A program made the position numbers and the translations under genes. From Streptomyces sp. CB02959 (GTDB lineage: Bacteria; Actinomycetota; Actinomycetes; Streptomycetales; Streptomycetaceae): 64,000 nucleotides of DNA. The DNA lies in the NCBI RefSeq assembly GCF_002803155.1, contig NZ_NNBP01000016.1, positions 1-64,000 of the forward strand, written 5' to 3'. A model generated the notes under the pieces. The model saw only the letters and a program-made list of their open reading frames with translations. It had not been told where the DNA came from and made no database searches. Positions 43,903-52,295 of the stretch are shown in pieces (position 1 is the first letter of the stretch; each line of letters begins with the position of its first letter).

Positions 43903-44529
43903 GTGCCAATGTTCATGTCGATCTTGACCAGTAAAACCCTTTGGATGGCGCTCGGGGTCGCGGCCACTCTATCCATGGGTCTTCTCGCTTGGCGACACAA
44001 CCGCCACACAAATCTCCCGAAACGCCAAATCGCCTACCGGAAAGCTCGCGAAGTTGACCACCTCGAAATCGACGGCTGGAAAGGCAGGCTAGTCGATATT
44101 GAGGTAACAAACTCCGGATCTCGCGACATTACCTCCTCGCACTTTCATGACGATAAGGCCATCGAACTGCGATTGCTCGGCGGAAGCATTCTCCGCCTGA
44201 AGGGTGCAGTTACAGATCGTGGCCGTCGCGTGCCGAGCGCGGCCATCGAACGTGGAGCGCTCGTGATCAAGCCCAGTTTGATCGCTAAAGGTCAAACGGT
44301 CACTTACAGCGCGCTCATCGACGGGCCAGGTGGTCCATTGGAGTGCGATACTTCTCTGATCGACGCAAAGCCTCCCCGGAAACTCCCGGATGGAGATGTC
44401 GAACCTCTCCCCCATGAGCTGGCTGGAGCCAAGTCGCGCGAAATTGACCGGCAATACCGTCAACGATTCCCCGTGTGGGCCACTTTAGTGACGATTGCAG
44501 TTGAATTTGCTTCGATGTTGCAGAAGTAG
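43903..44529 (+). CDS. membrane-anchored hypothetical protein, possible prophage cargo
   Basis: A 208-residue protein starting at GTG 43903. One N-terminal transmembrane helix (LWMALGVAATLSMGLLAW) is followed by a beta-rich cytoplasmic domain (LEIDGWKGRLVDIEVTNSGSRDIT and IKPSLIAKGQTVTYSALIDGP) and a second hydrophobic helix at the C-terminus (VWATLVTIAVEFASML). Codon use is less G/C-biased than in the structural genes, pointing to separate acquisition. I do not recognise the family. Its place outside the packaging genes suggests a lysogeny-expressed cargo gene, perhaps in phage exclusion. Confidence 0.6.
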   Translation: MPMFMSILTSKTLWMALGVAATLSMGLLAWRHNRHTNLPKRQIAYRKAREVDHLEIDGWKGRLVDIEVTNSGSRDITSSHFHDDKAIELRLLGGSILRLKGAVTDRGRRVPSAAIERGALVIKPSLIAKGQTVTYSALIDGPGGPLECDTSLIDAKPPRKLPDGDVEPLPHELAGAKSREIDRQYRQRFPVWATLVTIAVEFASMLQK

Positions 44530-44658
44530 TCCTGCAATTTCACCCGCAGTTTCACCCTTTCTTTGGCGAGCAATTTTCGCGGACAGAGCGAAACCTTGTT
44601 CCGCCCGGATCTCAACAATCGGGGCGTCTTAGTATCTGCCCCGGTTGGAGGTGGCGCC

Positions 44659-45090
44659 ATGCCTGGACCCGTGCCTAAGCGATCCGACCAGCGCCGACGG
44701 CGTAACGAGCCGGACGAGCCGGCCCTGGTGACGGCGGAGGCCGGCAAGGCTCCGACGATCCCCCGGGCCTCCGGCGGCTGGCACCCGATTGCCAAGCGGT
44801 GGTTCCAGTCCCTGAAGGACTCTGGGCAGGCCCAGTTCTACGAACAGTCGGATTGGCTCACGGCGGTGTACGTGGCGGAGGCCATGAGCCGGAACCTGGG
44901 CCAGTCGAAGTTTTCCGCCCAGTTGTTCCAGAGCGTCATGTCCGCGATGACGGACCTACTGACCACGGAGGGCGCCCGTCGGCGGGCCCGGGTGGAGCTG
45001 GAGCGTGAGCCGGCTGGGGAGGACCCAGCAGAGGCGGCTCGCGTGACCCTCATGGATGCGTATCGGAAGGCGGCGGGCGGTGGCGGCTGA
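44659..45090 (+). CDS. terminase small subunit
   Basis: A 143-residue small terminase that would recognise phage DNA for packaging. The Arg-rich N-terminus (KRSDQRRRRNEPDEP), the conserved WHPIAKRWFQSLKDSGQ segment and the YEQSDWLTAVYVAE block are typical of actinophage small terminases. The helical C-terminus ends in a Gly-rich tail. The ATG at 44659 follows GGAGG. A perfect hairpin follows at 45092, and the large subunit starts about 380 bp later. Confidence 0.85.
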   Translation: MPGPVPKRSDQRRRRNEPDEPALVTAEAGKAPTIPRASGGWHPIAKRWFQSLKDSGQAQFYEQSDWLTAVYVAEAMSRNLGQSKFSAQLFQSVMSAMTDLLTTEGARRRARVELEREPAGEDPAEAARVTLMDAYRKAAGGGG

Positions 45091-45091
45091 G

Positions 45092-45123
45092 TGGCGCGCC
45101 GGTAAGGGGTTTCCGGCGCGCCA
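45092..45123. terminator. hairpin after small terminase
   Basis: TGGCGCGCCGG at 45092-45102 pairs perfectly with CCGGCGCGCCA at 45113-45123 around a 10-base loop. It overlaps no gene and could end the early transcript or the antisense 38-codon gene's transcript. Confidence 0.75.
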
Positions 45124-45136
45124 CGTGGCGTCAAGA

Positions 45137-45253
45137 TCATTCGTGAGGACGGATCACCAGCTCAACCAGTAGGCCCCACAGCACCTTTACGGCTGCTGCA
45201 ACGGCGAACCTTGAAGCCAGCTCACTGCGCCACTCCTTCTTGCTCTCGGACAC
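45137..45253 (-). CDS. 38-residue membrane protein between terminase genes
   Basis: The GTG at 45253 follows AGGAGG by six bases, an ideal ribosome site. The frame encodes SESKKEWRSELASRF, then a hydrophobic helix (AVAAAVKVLWGLLVELVI) and a short RPHE tail. It is antisense to the packaging genes and is bounded by two hairpins (45092-45123 and one near 45357-45394). The tight signals suggest a real mini-gene. The function is unknown. Confidence 0.55.
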   Translation of the reverse strand: MSESKKEWRSELASRFAVAAAVKVLWGLLVELVIRPHE

Positions 45254-45473
45254 CTGCCACCTCCTGGAATCGGTCAGCTCCTTCGCGGATGACGGGCAGA
45301 GCCCGCCCGGGACGTGGTGCAGGGGTGCGCCACTCCCGCTCGTGGTGGAGTCGCCCGCCTCCGGCCCCTCCCCTTGGTGGGACCGGAGGCGGACTTTCCC
45401 CTGATTCCGCGCCTGGAGCTGTCTTCTAGGCGGTGGACGGCTCAAGGCTAAGGGTTTTTGCGTCAAAACGTCG

Positions 45474-46605
45474 ATGGATTCGCAGAGTTGGGGGGTGTGT
45501 GGCGAGTTGAGCGCCCCGCTACTTGAACCAGTCCGTACTTGGCCGGATACCGCGCCCGATGCGACGCGGACCCTGGGCTGGGACGTGCTCCTGTGGACCT
45601 CTCGCTATCTCCTTCAGCCGGACGGCCCCGACGCGGGCCAGCCGTGGCGGTACACCCCGGAACAGGTCCGGATCGTGCTCCGCTGGTTCGAGATCAACGA
45701 CGCCGGGGAGTTCACCCGCCGACAGGGCACCATCCGGCGCCTGAAGGGCTGGGGGAAGGACCCGTTCCTGGCGTCGCTGTGCGCCGTGGAGTTCGCCGGC
45801 CCCTGTCGGTTCGGGGGGTGGCGGGAGGACGGGATCCCTATTGCGGTGCCGCACCCGGCTCCGTGGGTTCAGGTCTGTGCGGTCAGCAAAGACCAGACCC
45901 GCAACACGATGCGTCTGTTCCCCGGCATGTTCTCGCCGGAGTGCATCGCGGAATACGGCATCGACCTGGGCAAAGAGATCATCTACTCCCGCGCGGGCGG
46001 CGTGATCGAGGCGGTGACCAGCTCACCGCGGGCCCTGGAGGGTGGCCGGTCCACCTTCGTGGTGATGAACGAGACTCATCACTGGATCTCGTCCAACGGC
46101 GGCCACGAAATGGTGATGACCATCGCAGGTAACGTCGGTAAGAGCCGTGGTGGCGGCGCCCGAACGATGGAGATCACCAACGCCCCGTTGCCGGGAGAGG
46201 ACTCGGTGGCGGAGCAGACATGGCACGCCTGGTCGAAGTTCGCGGAGGGCAAGAGCCGGGATTCCGGCATGTACTACGACTCCGTGGAGGCCCCGCCAGT
46301 GGACCTGTCCGACCCGGACCAGCTCCGGGCCGGCATCATCGCGGCCCGGGGTGACGCGGACTGGCTGGATGTGGAGTGGATCGTCTCCACCATCTACTCC
46401 GGCCACATGCCGCGTTCCCGCTCCCAGCGGATGTTCTTGAACCAACTGGTCACAGCAGAGGACCAGTTGATCAGTCCGGAGGACTGGGACAACTGCGTGG
46501 TGGACGCCCGCCTGGAGGACGGTGACGCGGTGACGCTCGGGTTCGACGGTGGGCGGACCGACGACTCCACTTGCCTGGTGGCCATCCGCGTTCGCGACCG
46601 CCTAA
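45474..46605 (+). pseudogene. terminase large subunit, N-terminal part (split by IS)
   Basis: The first 377 codons of a phage packaging motor ATPase. The ATPase site is RRLKGWGKDPF (deviant Walker A) near residue 88-97 and FVVMNETHHW (Walker B with catalytic Glu) near 194. The nuclease domain begins at LGFDGGRTDD near 360. The frame is then cut by the IS element at 46606. Joining 46605 to 48005 restores an uninterrupted 553-residue terminase. The ATG at 45474 is the upstream-most choice; GTG codons nearby are alternatives. As it stands the protein lacks most of its nuclease domain. Confidence 0.92.
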
Positions 46606-48000
46606 TACTCCAGCAGCGGTTCGTGCCCTGAGCTGGTTCTTCTGCGGTGGTGGCAGTGGCGGGCGACGGCTTGGTGTTGTCTTCTCCAGGCCGACCATGT
46701 CAATGCGTGGGTGATGGGGTCACGATTGGCTCGTGGGCGGGGCAGGAGAGTGTCCAGCAGTCGTCTGATCTCCGCCACGGTGAGGCGGATGAGGGCTGAT
46801 CCGTTTCTGCAGCCCCCTTTTCGGTGTCGCCTGCCTGGACCGCAAGGGCAGTGAGGAAGGCATGGGCGAGCATGGCCAGGGTAATGTGCCGATACCAGCC
46901 GGTGTAGCGGCGGACCTCGTACTGGTCGAGGCCGCACTCGTTCTTCGCGGCCTGGAAACATTCCTCGATGGCCCAGCGGGAGCCGGCGATCCGGACCAGT
47001 TCGGCAATCTCGATGCCGGCGGGTGCGTAAGCGAGGTAGTAGGCGAGTTGGCCGGGGTCGGACAGGCTGCGGCGGGCCAGCACCCAGCGGTGATGGGTGG
47101 GCGGATCAGGGTCGAAGACCAGGTTGGCAGGCAGTTTGGCCGCGGCCCAGTCGTAGACGCGCGGTCCCTTCGCCCCGTCGCCGCAAGACAGCCGCTGCCA
47201 GGCATCACTGGGGGCTTCCGTGATGAGCTCGTCGATGCGCCAGCTCCCGGCCAGCGACTTGATCTGCTGCGACTTGGGCACCGCCACCACGTATCCCAGG
47301 CCGAGCTGTTCGAGCAGGCGCCGGAAGTGCCAGTCCTGCCCGTAAGCCTCGTCTGCAGTGACCCAGGCGGCGGGCAGGCCGGCTGCGATGCAGCGGCGGA
47401 CGATGTCCCGGGCCAGCTCACCCTTGGTGGCAAAGCACCGCTCATCAGGGATCTTCGCCGCCTGGCAGCGCTGGCGATCAGATGTCCAGGACTTGGGTAG
47501 GTAGAGCTCTCGGTCGACCAGGGCCCGGCCTCGGCTGGTGGCGTAGGCGGCGAAGACCCCGATCTGGCAGTTGTCGATCTTTCCCGAGGTGCCGGTGTAC
47601 TGCCGTCCCACCCCGGCCGAGGTGGTGCCTTTCTTGACGAAGCCGGTGTCGTCGATGATCAGCACTCCGTCCGGACCAAGACAGTCACCGACGTAAGCAC
47701 GCACGTCGTCGCGCAGGGCGTCTGCGTCCCAGACACTGCTGTTCAACAGCCGCTGAAAGCCATCCGGAGTGCGGTGACCGGCCCATTCCGCAAGCTGCCA
47801 ACCGTTCTTACGCGCCGCCTTCCCCAGCAGGCCACGGACGTAATCTCGCATCCGCCACCGCAGATCCGCCCGAGCGAACCGGCCCGCCACCCGCGCGAAC
47901 ACCGACTCCAACTCCGCCGCCCAGCAATCAACTTCAGGAATCCCCTCCATACCAGAACAACGACCAACACCAGCTCAGGGCACGAACCGCTGCTGGAGTA
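46606..48000 (-). mobile_element. IS701-family-like insertion sequence, 1395 bp
   Basis: Both ends are perfect 32-bp inverted repeats beginning TACTCCAGCAGCGGTTCG. The target CTAA is duplicated at 46602-46605 and 48001-48004. A 4-bp duplication of the form YTAR is the known signature of IS701-family elements. The size of 1395 bp also fits. Deleting the element and one CTAA restores the terminase frame. The element's transposase is on the minus strand. Confidence 0.95.
46700..47950 (-). CDS. IS701-family transposase (possible -1 frameshift near C-terminus)
   Basis: A 416-codon DDE transposase. Visible family blocks are LIIDDTGFVKKGTTSAGVGRQY (first Asp), WVTADEAYGQDW (second Asp) and GSRWAIEECFQAAKNECGLDQYEVR (Glu). 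The frame ends in a tail without family similarity, while the expected C-terminus (LTVAEIRRLL, LTWSAWRRQHQAVARHCH) is in the -1 frame to 46602. The switch lies at the heptamer A-AAG-GGG (46820-46814). A -1 shift there gives about 449 residues ending in the inverted repeat, with the stop TAG supplied by the target duplication. This is either a programmed frameshift or a disabling or sequencing indel. Confidence 0.88.
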   Translation of the reverse strand: MEGIPEVDCWAAELESVFARVAGRFARADLRWRMRDYVRGLLGKAARKNGWQLAEWAGHRTPDGFQRLLNSSVWDADALRDDVRAYVGDCLGPDGVLIIDDTGFVKKGTTSAGVGRQYTGTSGKIDNCQIGVFAAYATSRGRALVDRELYLPKSWTSDRQRCQAAKIPDERCFATKGELARDIVRRCIAAGLPAAWVTADEAYGQDWHFRRLLEQLGLGYVVAVPKSQQIKSLAGSWRIDELITEAPSDAWQRLSCGDGAKGPRVYDWAAAKLPANLVFDPDPPTHHRWVLARRSLSDPGQLAYYLAYAPAGIEIAELVRIAGSRWAIEECFQAAKNECGLDQYEVRRYTGWYRHITLAMLAHAFLTALAVQAGDTEKGAAETDQPSSASPWRRSDDCWTLSCPAHEPIVTPSPTH

Positions 48001-48534
48001 CTAATCGTCCCCTTGGGCGTGTGGGAGAAGCCGGACGGTCCGGCTGGCAACGGCTGGGAGGTGGACCGCCAGGCCGTGGACGGCGTTGTCCGCAACGCCA
48101 TGGAGCGCTACGACGTGCAGGCGATGTTCGCGGACGTGGCGCTGTGGGAGTCCTACGTGGACGCCTGGAGCGAGGAGTTCCGGGATCGCCTGGTGATCAA
48201 GGCGTCTCCGCACTCGGCGGTGGGCCGGGACATGCGCGGCGGCCTCCAGGAACTGACCTTGGCTAATGAGCGGCTGGTGGCGGCCGTGGAGGACGGACAG
48301 GTCCGGCACGTGGGCGAGGACGCCCCGCTGGGGCGCACGCTGCGCCGACACGTGCTGAATGCCCGGCGTCGGCCGAACCGGTACGGCCTGTCCTTCGGGA
48401 AGGTCAACCGAGAGAGCGCACACAAGGTGGACGCTTACGCGGCCACGCTGCTGGCCGACCTGGCGAGACATCGACTTATCGAATCCGGCAGGACGCGGCC
48501 CTCCGAACGATCGGGGGCCGTCTTCTTTTTCTAG
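48001..48534 (+). pseudogene. terminase large subunit, C-terminal part
   Basis: Continuation of the terminase after the IS: IVPLGVWEKPDG, then the nuclease-domain helices (VDGVVRNAMERYDVQAMFAD, PHSAVGRDMRGGLQELTLANERL, VNRESAHKVDAYAATLLADLAR). The reading frame joins exactly to 46605 when the insertion and one CTAA copy are removed. It has no start of its own and should not yield a working protein. Confidence 0.9.
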
Positions 48535-48550
48535 GAGCGGCGCAGCTGTT

Positions 48551-49293
48551 TTGGCAGTCACGAATTCCTACCCCGTGGAGCTGGCGGAGCTGGGGTTCTC
48601 CCGGCTCCGCGCGGACCGTGAGCGGCTGGACCGAATAGACCGGTACATGCGCAGCGAGCACGACGGCCCGTACATCCCCCGCAGCGCCACGGAGGAATAC
48701 AAGCTCCTGGCCAAGCGGGCCATTTCCAATTGGCTGCCGCTCCTGGTCAAGACACCGTCCCAGGCCATGGCCGTGGACGGCTACCGCCGGAGCGCTGGCC
48801 TGGATGGGGATGCTCCGGAGGAGGCTCCGACGGAGTGGCGGGCCTGGCAGGACAACCGCATGGATGCCCGCCAGACCCCGATCCACCGGGCCGCGCTCAC
48901 CTATGGCCAGGCGTTCGCCACGGTCCTCCGTGACCCGGCGGACCCGGCCCGGCCGGTCATCCGCGGGGTGTCCCCGCGGCTGCTGTATGCCTCGTACGAG
49001 GACCCGGCGGCCGACGCGCTCCCGCTGTGGGCGCTCCAGGTGGAGACCGTCCCCGATGCGGAGGGCGTGGAGGCGCGGGCCTGGCTGTACGACGCCACCC
49101 ATGTCTATGACTTCCTGGTGGGCGGGAAGGGCGGTCCCCAGCTCCTGGCGTCTCGGCCCCATGGCATGGGCGTGTGCCCGGTGGTGCGGTTCGCACCGGA
49201 CATCGATCTGGAGGGCCGGGTCACGGGCGTGGTGGAGCCGATGATCCCGATCCAGGACAGGGTTAATCAAACGGTGTTTGACCTGCTGGTTTC
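48551..49293 (+). pseudogene. portal protein, N-terminal part (split by second IS)
   Basis: First 247 codons of an SPP1 gp6-type portal, the ring through which DNA enters the head. The TTG at 48551 is about 13 bases after AGGAG. Conserved segments are ELGFSRLRADRERLDRIDRYM, KRAISNWLPLLVKTPSQAMAVDGYR, RLLYASYEDP, and PMIPIQDRVNQTVFDLLVS, where the element inserted. Joined to 51611 it makes a 475-residue portal with no stop. Confidence 0.9.
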
Positions 49294-49381
49294 TACTCCA
49301 GCTGTAGTTCGTGATCTTGCTGGCGGGGGCCGCAGGTCAGAGCGTAGGCCCCGCCCAATAGGGAGCTCTCGGGCTGGTAGG

Positions 49382-50131
49382 TCAACCCAGGTCGGGCCAG
49401 CACAGGAAGTTCTCCAGGGCGGCGCGGTCACCCTCGCTTCGCAGGCTGTCCAATGGGAGGCGGCCGTGCAAGGTGAGCAACAGGTTGCTCACCGATCCGT
49501 GCAGGTCGGCGGCCGTCTCATGTTGGCCATCGATGACGTGTGAGCCCGACGCCGTCAGGTCAACCAGCCACGACTCGCCCTCGGCGGCGTGCAGACCGAT
49601 GCGGACCGGCTCGTGCGGCCAGGGGCCGGCGGTGCCGTGGCCGACGCCGATGAACTCGGCAATGCCGTCGAGTGCGACAACCGCAGGGATGGGCAGGGGA
49701 GTGCCGGTAGCCAGCTGGGCGTCGAACGCGTGGACAGCGGCCTCCCGGACCTGATGGCGAGCCACGGCACCGCTCGTCATCGGGACGTCGGAGTCGCCCC
49801 ACCAAGTCCAGCAGCCCGCCGCAGGGCCCGCGGCTCGCAGGGCGGCGATCAGCTCCCGGGTGGCTGCGGCCGAACCGGCCAGTAGGTCGGCTGACAGCGT
49901 GTCATCGGTTGGTGCCACGGTCGGGGGCTTCTCGCTGGGGCCAGCTAGGACCGCCGCCGCCCAGAACCGGTGCACCTGGGTAAGGTGCTCGACGAGGTCG
50001 CGGAGCGACCAGTCGGGGCAGCTGGGGACGCGGACATCCAGATCGGGGGAGCCCGCGACGCTGCTGCGCAGGGCGGCGGAGCGGTCCTGGACCAGGGCGA
50101 GCAGGTCTTCGAAGGCAGGTGTCTGGGTCAT
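49382..50131 (-). CDS. passenger gene: maleylpyruvate isomerase family (mycothiol/DinB-fold) protein
   Basis: A 249-residue DinB-fold protein. The N-terminal DVRVPSCPDWSLRDLVEHLTQVHRFWAA holds the conserved His and matches mycothiol-dependent maleylpyruvate isomerase-type enzymes. The second conserved region is GAVARHQVREAAVHAFDAQLATG, and the C-terminal NLLLTLHGRLPLDSLRSEGD matches the family's second lobe. It lies between the outer IS end and the IS proper, reading outward. A hairpin (GGCGGGGGCC with GGCCCCGCC) near 49321-49356 could end its transcript. It is genuine cargo. A role in detoxifying an electrophile or antibiotic is inferred. Confidence 0.85.
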   Translation of the reverse strand: MTQTPAFEDLLALVQDRSAALRSSVAGSPDLDVRVPSCPDWSLRDLVEHLTQVHRFWAAAVLAGPSEKPPTVAPTDDTLSADLLAGSAAATRELIAALRAAGPAAGCWTWWGDSDVPMTSGAVARHQVREAAVHAFDAQLATGTPLPIPAVVALDGIAEFIGVGHGTAGPWPHEPVRIGLHAAEGESWLVDLTASGSHVIDGQHETAADLHGSVSNLLLTLHGRLPLDSLRSEGDRAALENFLCWPDLG

Positions 50132-50265
50132 CCCAGCTTCCTATCACCGGGTACTGACAGCGGCCCTTCGGTTTCCACCGACCCGTGAGTACTCCAACAG
50201 TGGTTCCTGGTTGGGCTGCTGGTGCCAGCACGGGACCGAGTACGGCCACCGGTGACCATCGGTGT

Positions 50266-51582
50266 GTGAAGACTGAAGATCAGGCGGTGGCCGCAGGTCA
50301 CACCATAGATCCTGGCCTCTGGCAGGACTCATTCGAGGCCCTGATGGCCCGTGTCGCAGGCCGGTTTGCCCGGGTGGAACCGCGGCGGCGGGCACGGGAG
50401 TTCGTGCTCGGGCTCCTGGCGGACCTGCCACGCAAGAACTGCTGGACGCTGGCCGAGCACGCCGGGGATTCGACCCCCTACGGCCTTCAGCATCTGCTGT
50501 CGAGGGCGAAGTGGGACGCCGACGCTGTTCGTGACGATGTCCGCGGCTTCATCGTCGAGCAACTGCACGATGAGGAGGTGGTGTTGGTGGTCGATGAGAC
50601 TGGTGATCTTAAGAAGGGCACTGCCACGGTGGGCGTGCAGCGCCAGTACACCGGCACCGCCGGACGCATTGAGAACAGCCAGGTCGCCGTCTACCTTGCC
50701 TATTCCAGCATGCGTGGCCACGCGGCGATCGACCGGGAACTGTATGTGCCGCGCTCGTGGACCCAGGATGCGGCCCGCTGCCGGTCGGCCGGGATCCCGG
50801 CGGAGATCGGCTTCGCCACGAAGCCCGCCCTCGCGGCCCGCATGATCAACCGGGCCTTGGACGCCGGGGTCCGAGTGCCCTGGGTGGCCGCAGACGAGGT
50901 CTACGGAGGCAACCCGCAACTGCGGGCATCACTGGAAGACCGCCAGGTCGGCTATGTCCTCGCGGTCGCCTGCGATCACCAGATCGCCACCCGGGCGGGG
51001 AAGGTGCGGGTCGATACCCTGGTCAAGATGCTGCCGAAGCGGGCCTGGCAGAAGCTCTCCGCAGGCGTCGGTGCGAAGGGGCGCCGCTTCTATGACTGGG
51101 CCCTGGCCGACGTCGCCGGCGAGGGCGCCGGTCACCGTTATCTGCTCGTTCGCCGCAGCCGCAGCAGCGGCGAACTCGCCTATTACCGCTGCTACTCGGC
51201 CGGCCCGGTGCCGCTGGGCACGCTGGTGCGGGTGGCCGGACGCAGATGGACCGTCGAGGAGACATTCCAGGCCGCCAAGGGCCTGGCCGGACTGGACGAG
51301 CACCAGGTCAGGCGCTGGACATCCTGGCACCGCTGGGTCACTCTCGCGATGCTCGCCCATGCCTTCTTGGCCGCGACCGCCGCACGCGAACGCGACCACC
51401 ACTCGGTCCCGAACGAGCTGATCCCGTTGACCTGCAACGAGATCCAGCACCTGTTTACCGCGTTCATCACCAAAGCCGTCCGACCAGTCGCACATTGCCT
51501 CGGCTGGTCCGACTGGCGACGACGCCACCAGGCCCGGTCCCGGGCCTGCCACTACGAACGGCAGGCCACCCTTCAACCATGA
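50266..51582 (+). CDS. IS701-family transposase
   Basis: A 438-residue DDE transposase, intact in one frame. Blocks are VLVVDETGDLKKGTATVGVQRQY (first Asp), WVAADEVYGGNPQL (second Asp), GRRWTVEETFQAAKGLAGLDEHQVR (Glu), and the C-terminal LGWSDWRRRHQARSRACHYERQ. I prefer the GTG at 50266 (KTEDQAVAAG) over the earlier GTG at 50185, which lies outside the inner IS end. It differs throughout from the transposase at 46700, so the two elements are separate arrivals. Confidence 0.93.
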   Translation: MKTEDQAVAAGHTIDPGLWQDSFEALMARVAGRFARVEPRRRAREFVLGLLADLPRKNCWTLAEHAGDSTPYGLQHLLSRAKWDADAVRDDVRGFIVEQLHDEEVVLVVDETGDLKKGTATVGVQRQYTGTAGRIENSQVAVYLAYSSMRGHAAIDRELYVPRSWTQDAARCRSAGIPAEIGFATKPALAARMINRALDAGVRVPWVAADEVYGGNPQLRASLEDRQVGYVLAVACDHQIATRAGKVRVDTLVKMLPKRAWQKLSAGVGAKGRRFYDWALADVAGEGAGHRYLLVRRSRSSGELAYYRCYSAGPVPLGTLVRVAGRRWTVEETFQAAKGLAGLDEHQVRRWTSWHRWVTLAMLAHAFLAATAARERDHHSVPNELIPLTCNEIQHLFTAFITKAVRPVAHCLGWSDWRRRHQARSRACHYERQATLQP

Positions 51583-51606
51583 AGATCACGATCTACAGCT
51601 GGAGTA

Positions 51607-52295
51607 TTTCGCAGACTTTCGGGTCGTTCAAGGTGTGCACGATCAGCGGAATGGCACCGGAATTCCGGCGTGATCCGGATAGCGGGGAGATCCTGTACGA
51701 CGCCAACGGGCGTCCCCAGGTCATTCCGATTCAGGCGGACGCAAGCCGGTTCCTGGTGGCTCCCGACGCGGACACCAAGTTCTCTCAGCTGGACGAAACC
51801 CCGTTGGCCGGGTTCTTGGACGCTATCGAGCTGGCGACAAAGCACCTGGCTGCCCTCTCCCAGACCCCGCCGCATTACCTCCTGGGTTCCATGGTCAACC
51901 TGAGTGCGGAGGCCCTGGCGGCTGCGGAGTCGGCTCTGTCGCGTGCCGTGGACGAGTACAAGCACGCCATGGGCGAGTCCTGGGAACTAGTCCTGTTCCT
52001 GTGCGCCACCGTCGTGGGCGCACAGCCGGACCCACGGGCCGAAGTCCTCTGGAAGGACGCCGAAAGCCGCTCCCTGGCCCAGACGGTGGACGCCCTGGGC
52101 AAGGCCGTGACCATGCTCAACGTTCCGGCCCGCGCCATGTGGTCGCGCATCCCCGGCGTCACGGCCCGGGACGTGGAGGAGTGGGCCCAGATCCAGGAGG
52201 CCGACGACCCGGGCCTACGCATGGCGGACGCGATGGCGTCGGCCGTGGCACCGGCGCCGGGTACGGAGCGCTTGGCCGGCGGTGACGGTGACTAG
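51607..52295 (+). pseudogene. portal protein, C-terminal part
   Basis: Rest of the portal after the second element: QTFGSFKVCTISGMAPEFRRDPDSGE, a core region with DASRFLVAPDADTKFSQLDETPLAGF, and the long helix LTPRHY-like SQTPPHYLLGSMVNLSAEAL that is typical of portal crowns. The frame joins 49293 to 51611. It ends 8 bases after the minor head gene GTG at 52288, so translation of the next gene was coupled. Confidence 0.9.

Larger units (their letters stand above)
49294..51606 (+). mobile_element. IS701-like element carrying a passenger gene, 2313 bp
   Basis: The outer ends are TACTCCAGCTGTAG-T-TCGTG at left and the same with A in place of T at right (24 of 25 matching), flanked by the 4-bp duplication TTTC (49290-49293 and 51607-51610). 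Inside, at 50190, is a further end sequence TACTCCAACAGTGGTTCCTG, the expected left end of a 1417-bp IS701-type unit with its transposase. The whole 2313-bp unit therefore moved using a second, right-end-like copy at 49294. It brought the gene at 49382-50131 along. Removing it restores the portal frame exactly. Confidence 0.92.

Noticed and set aside
49290..51610. Two separate insertions (a cargo gene and an IS) in the portal gene
   Set aside because: There is a single TTTC duplication at the outer ends and no duplication at the inner end (50190), so one event moved the whole unit.
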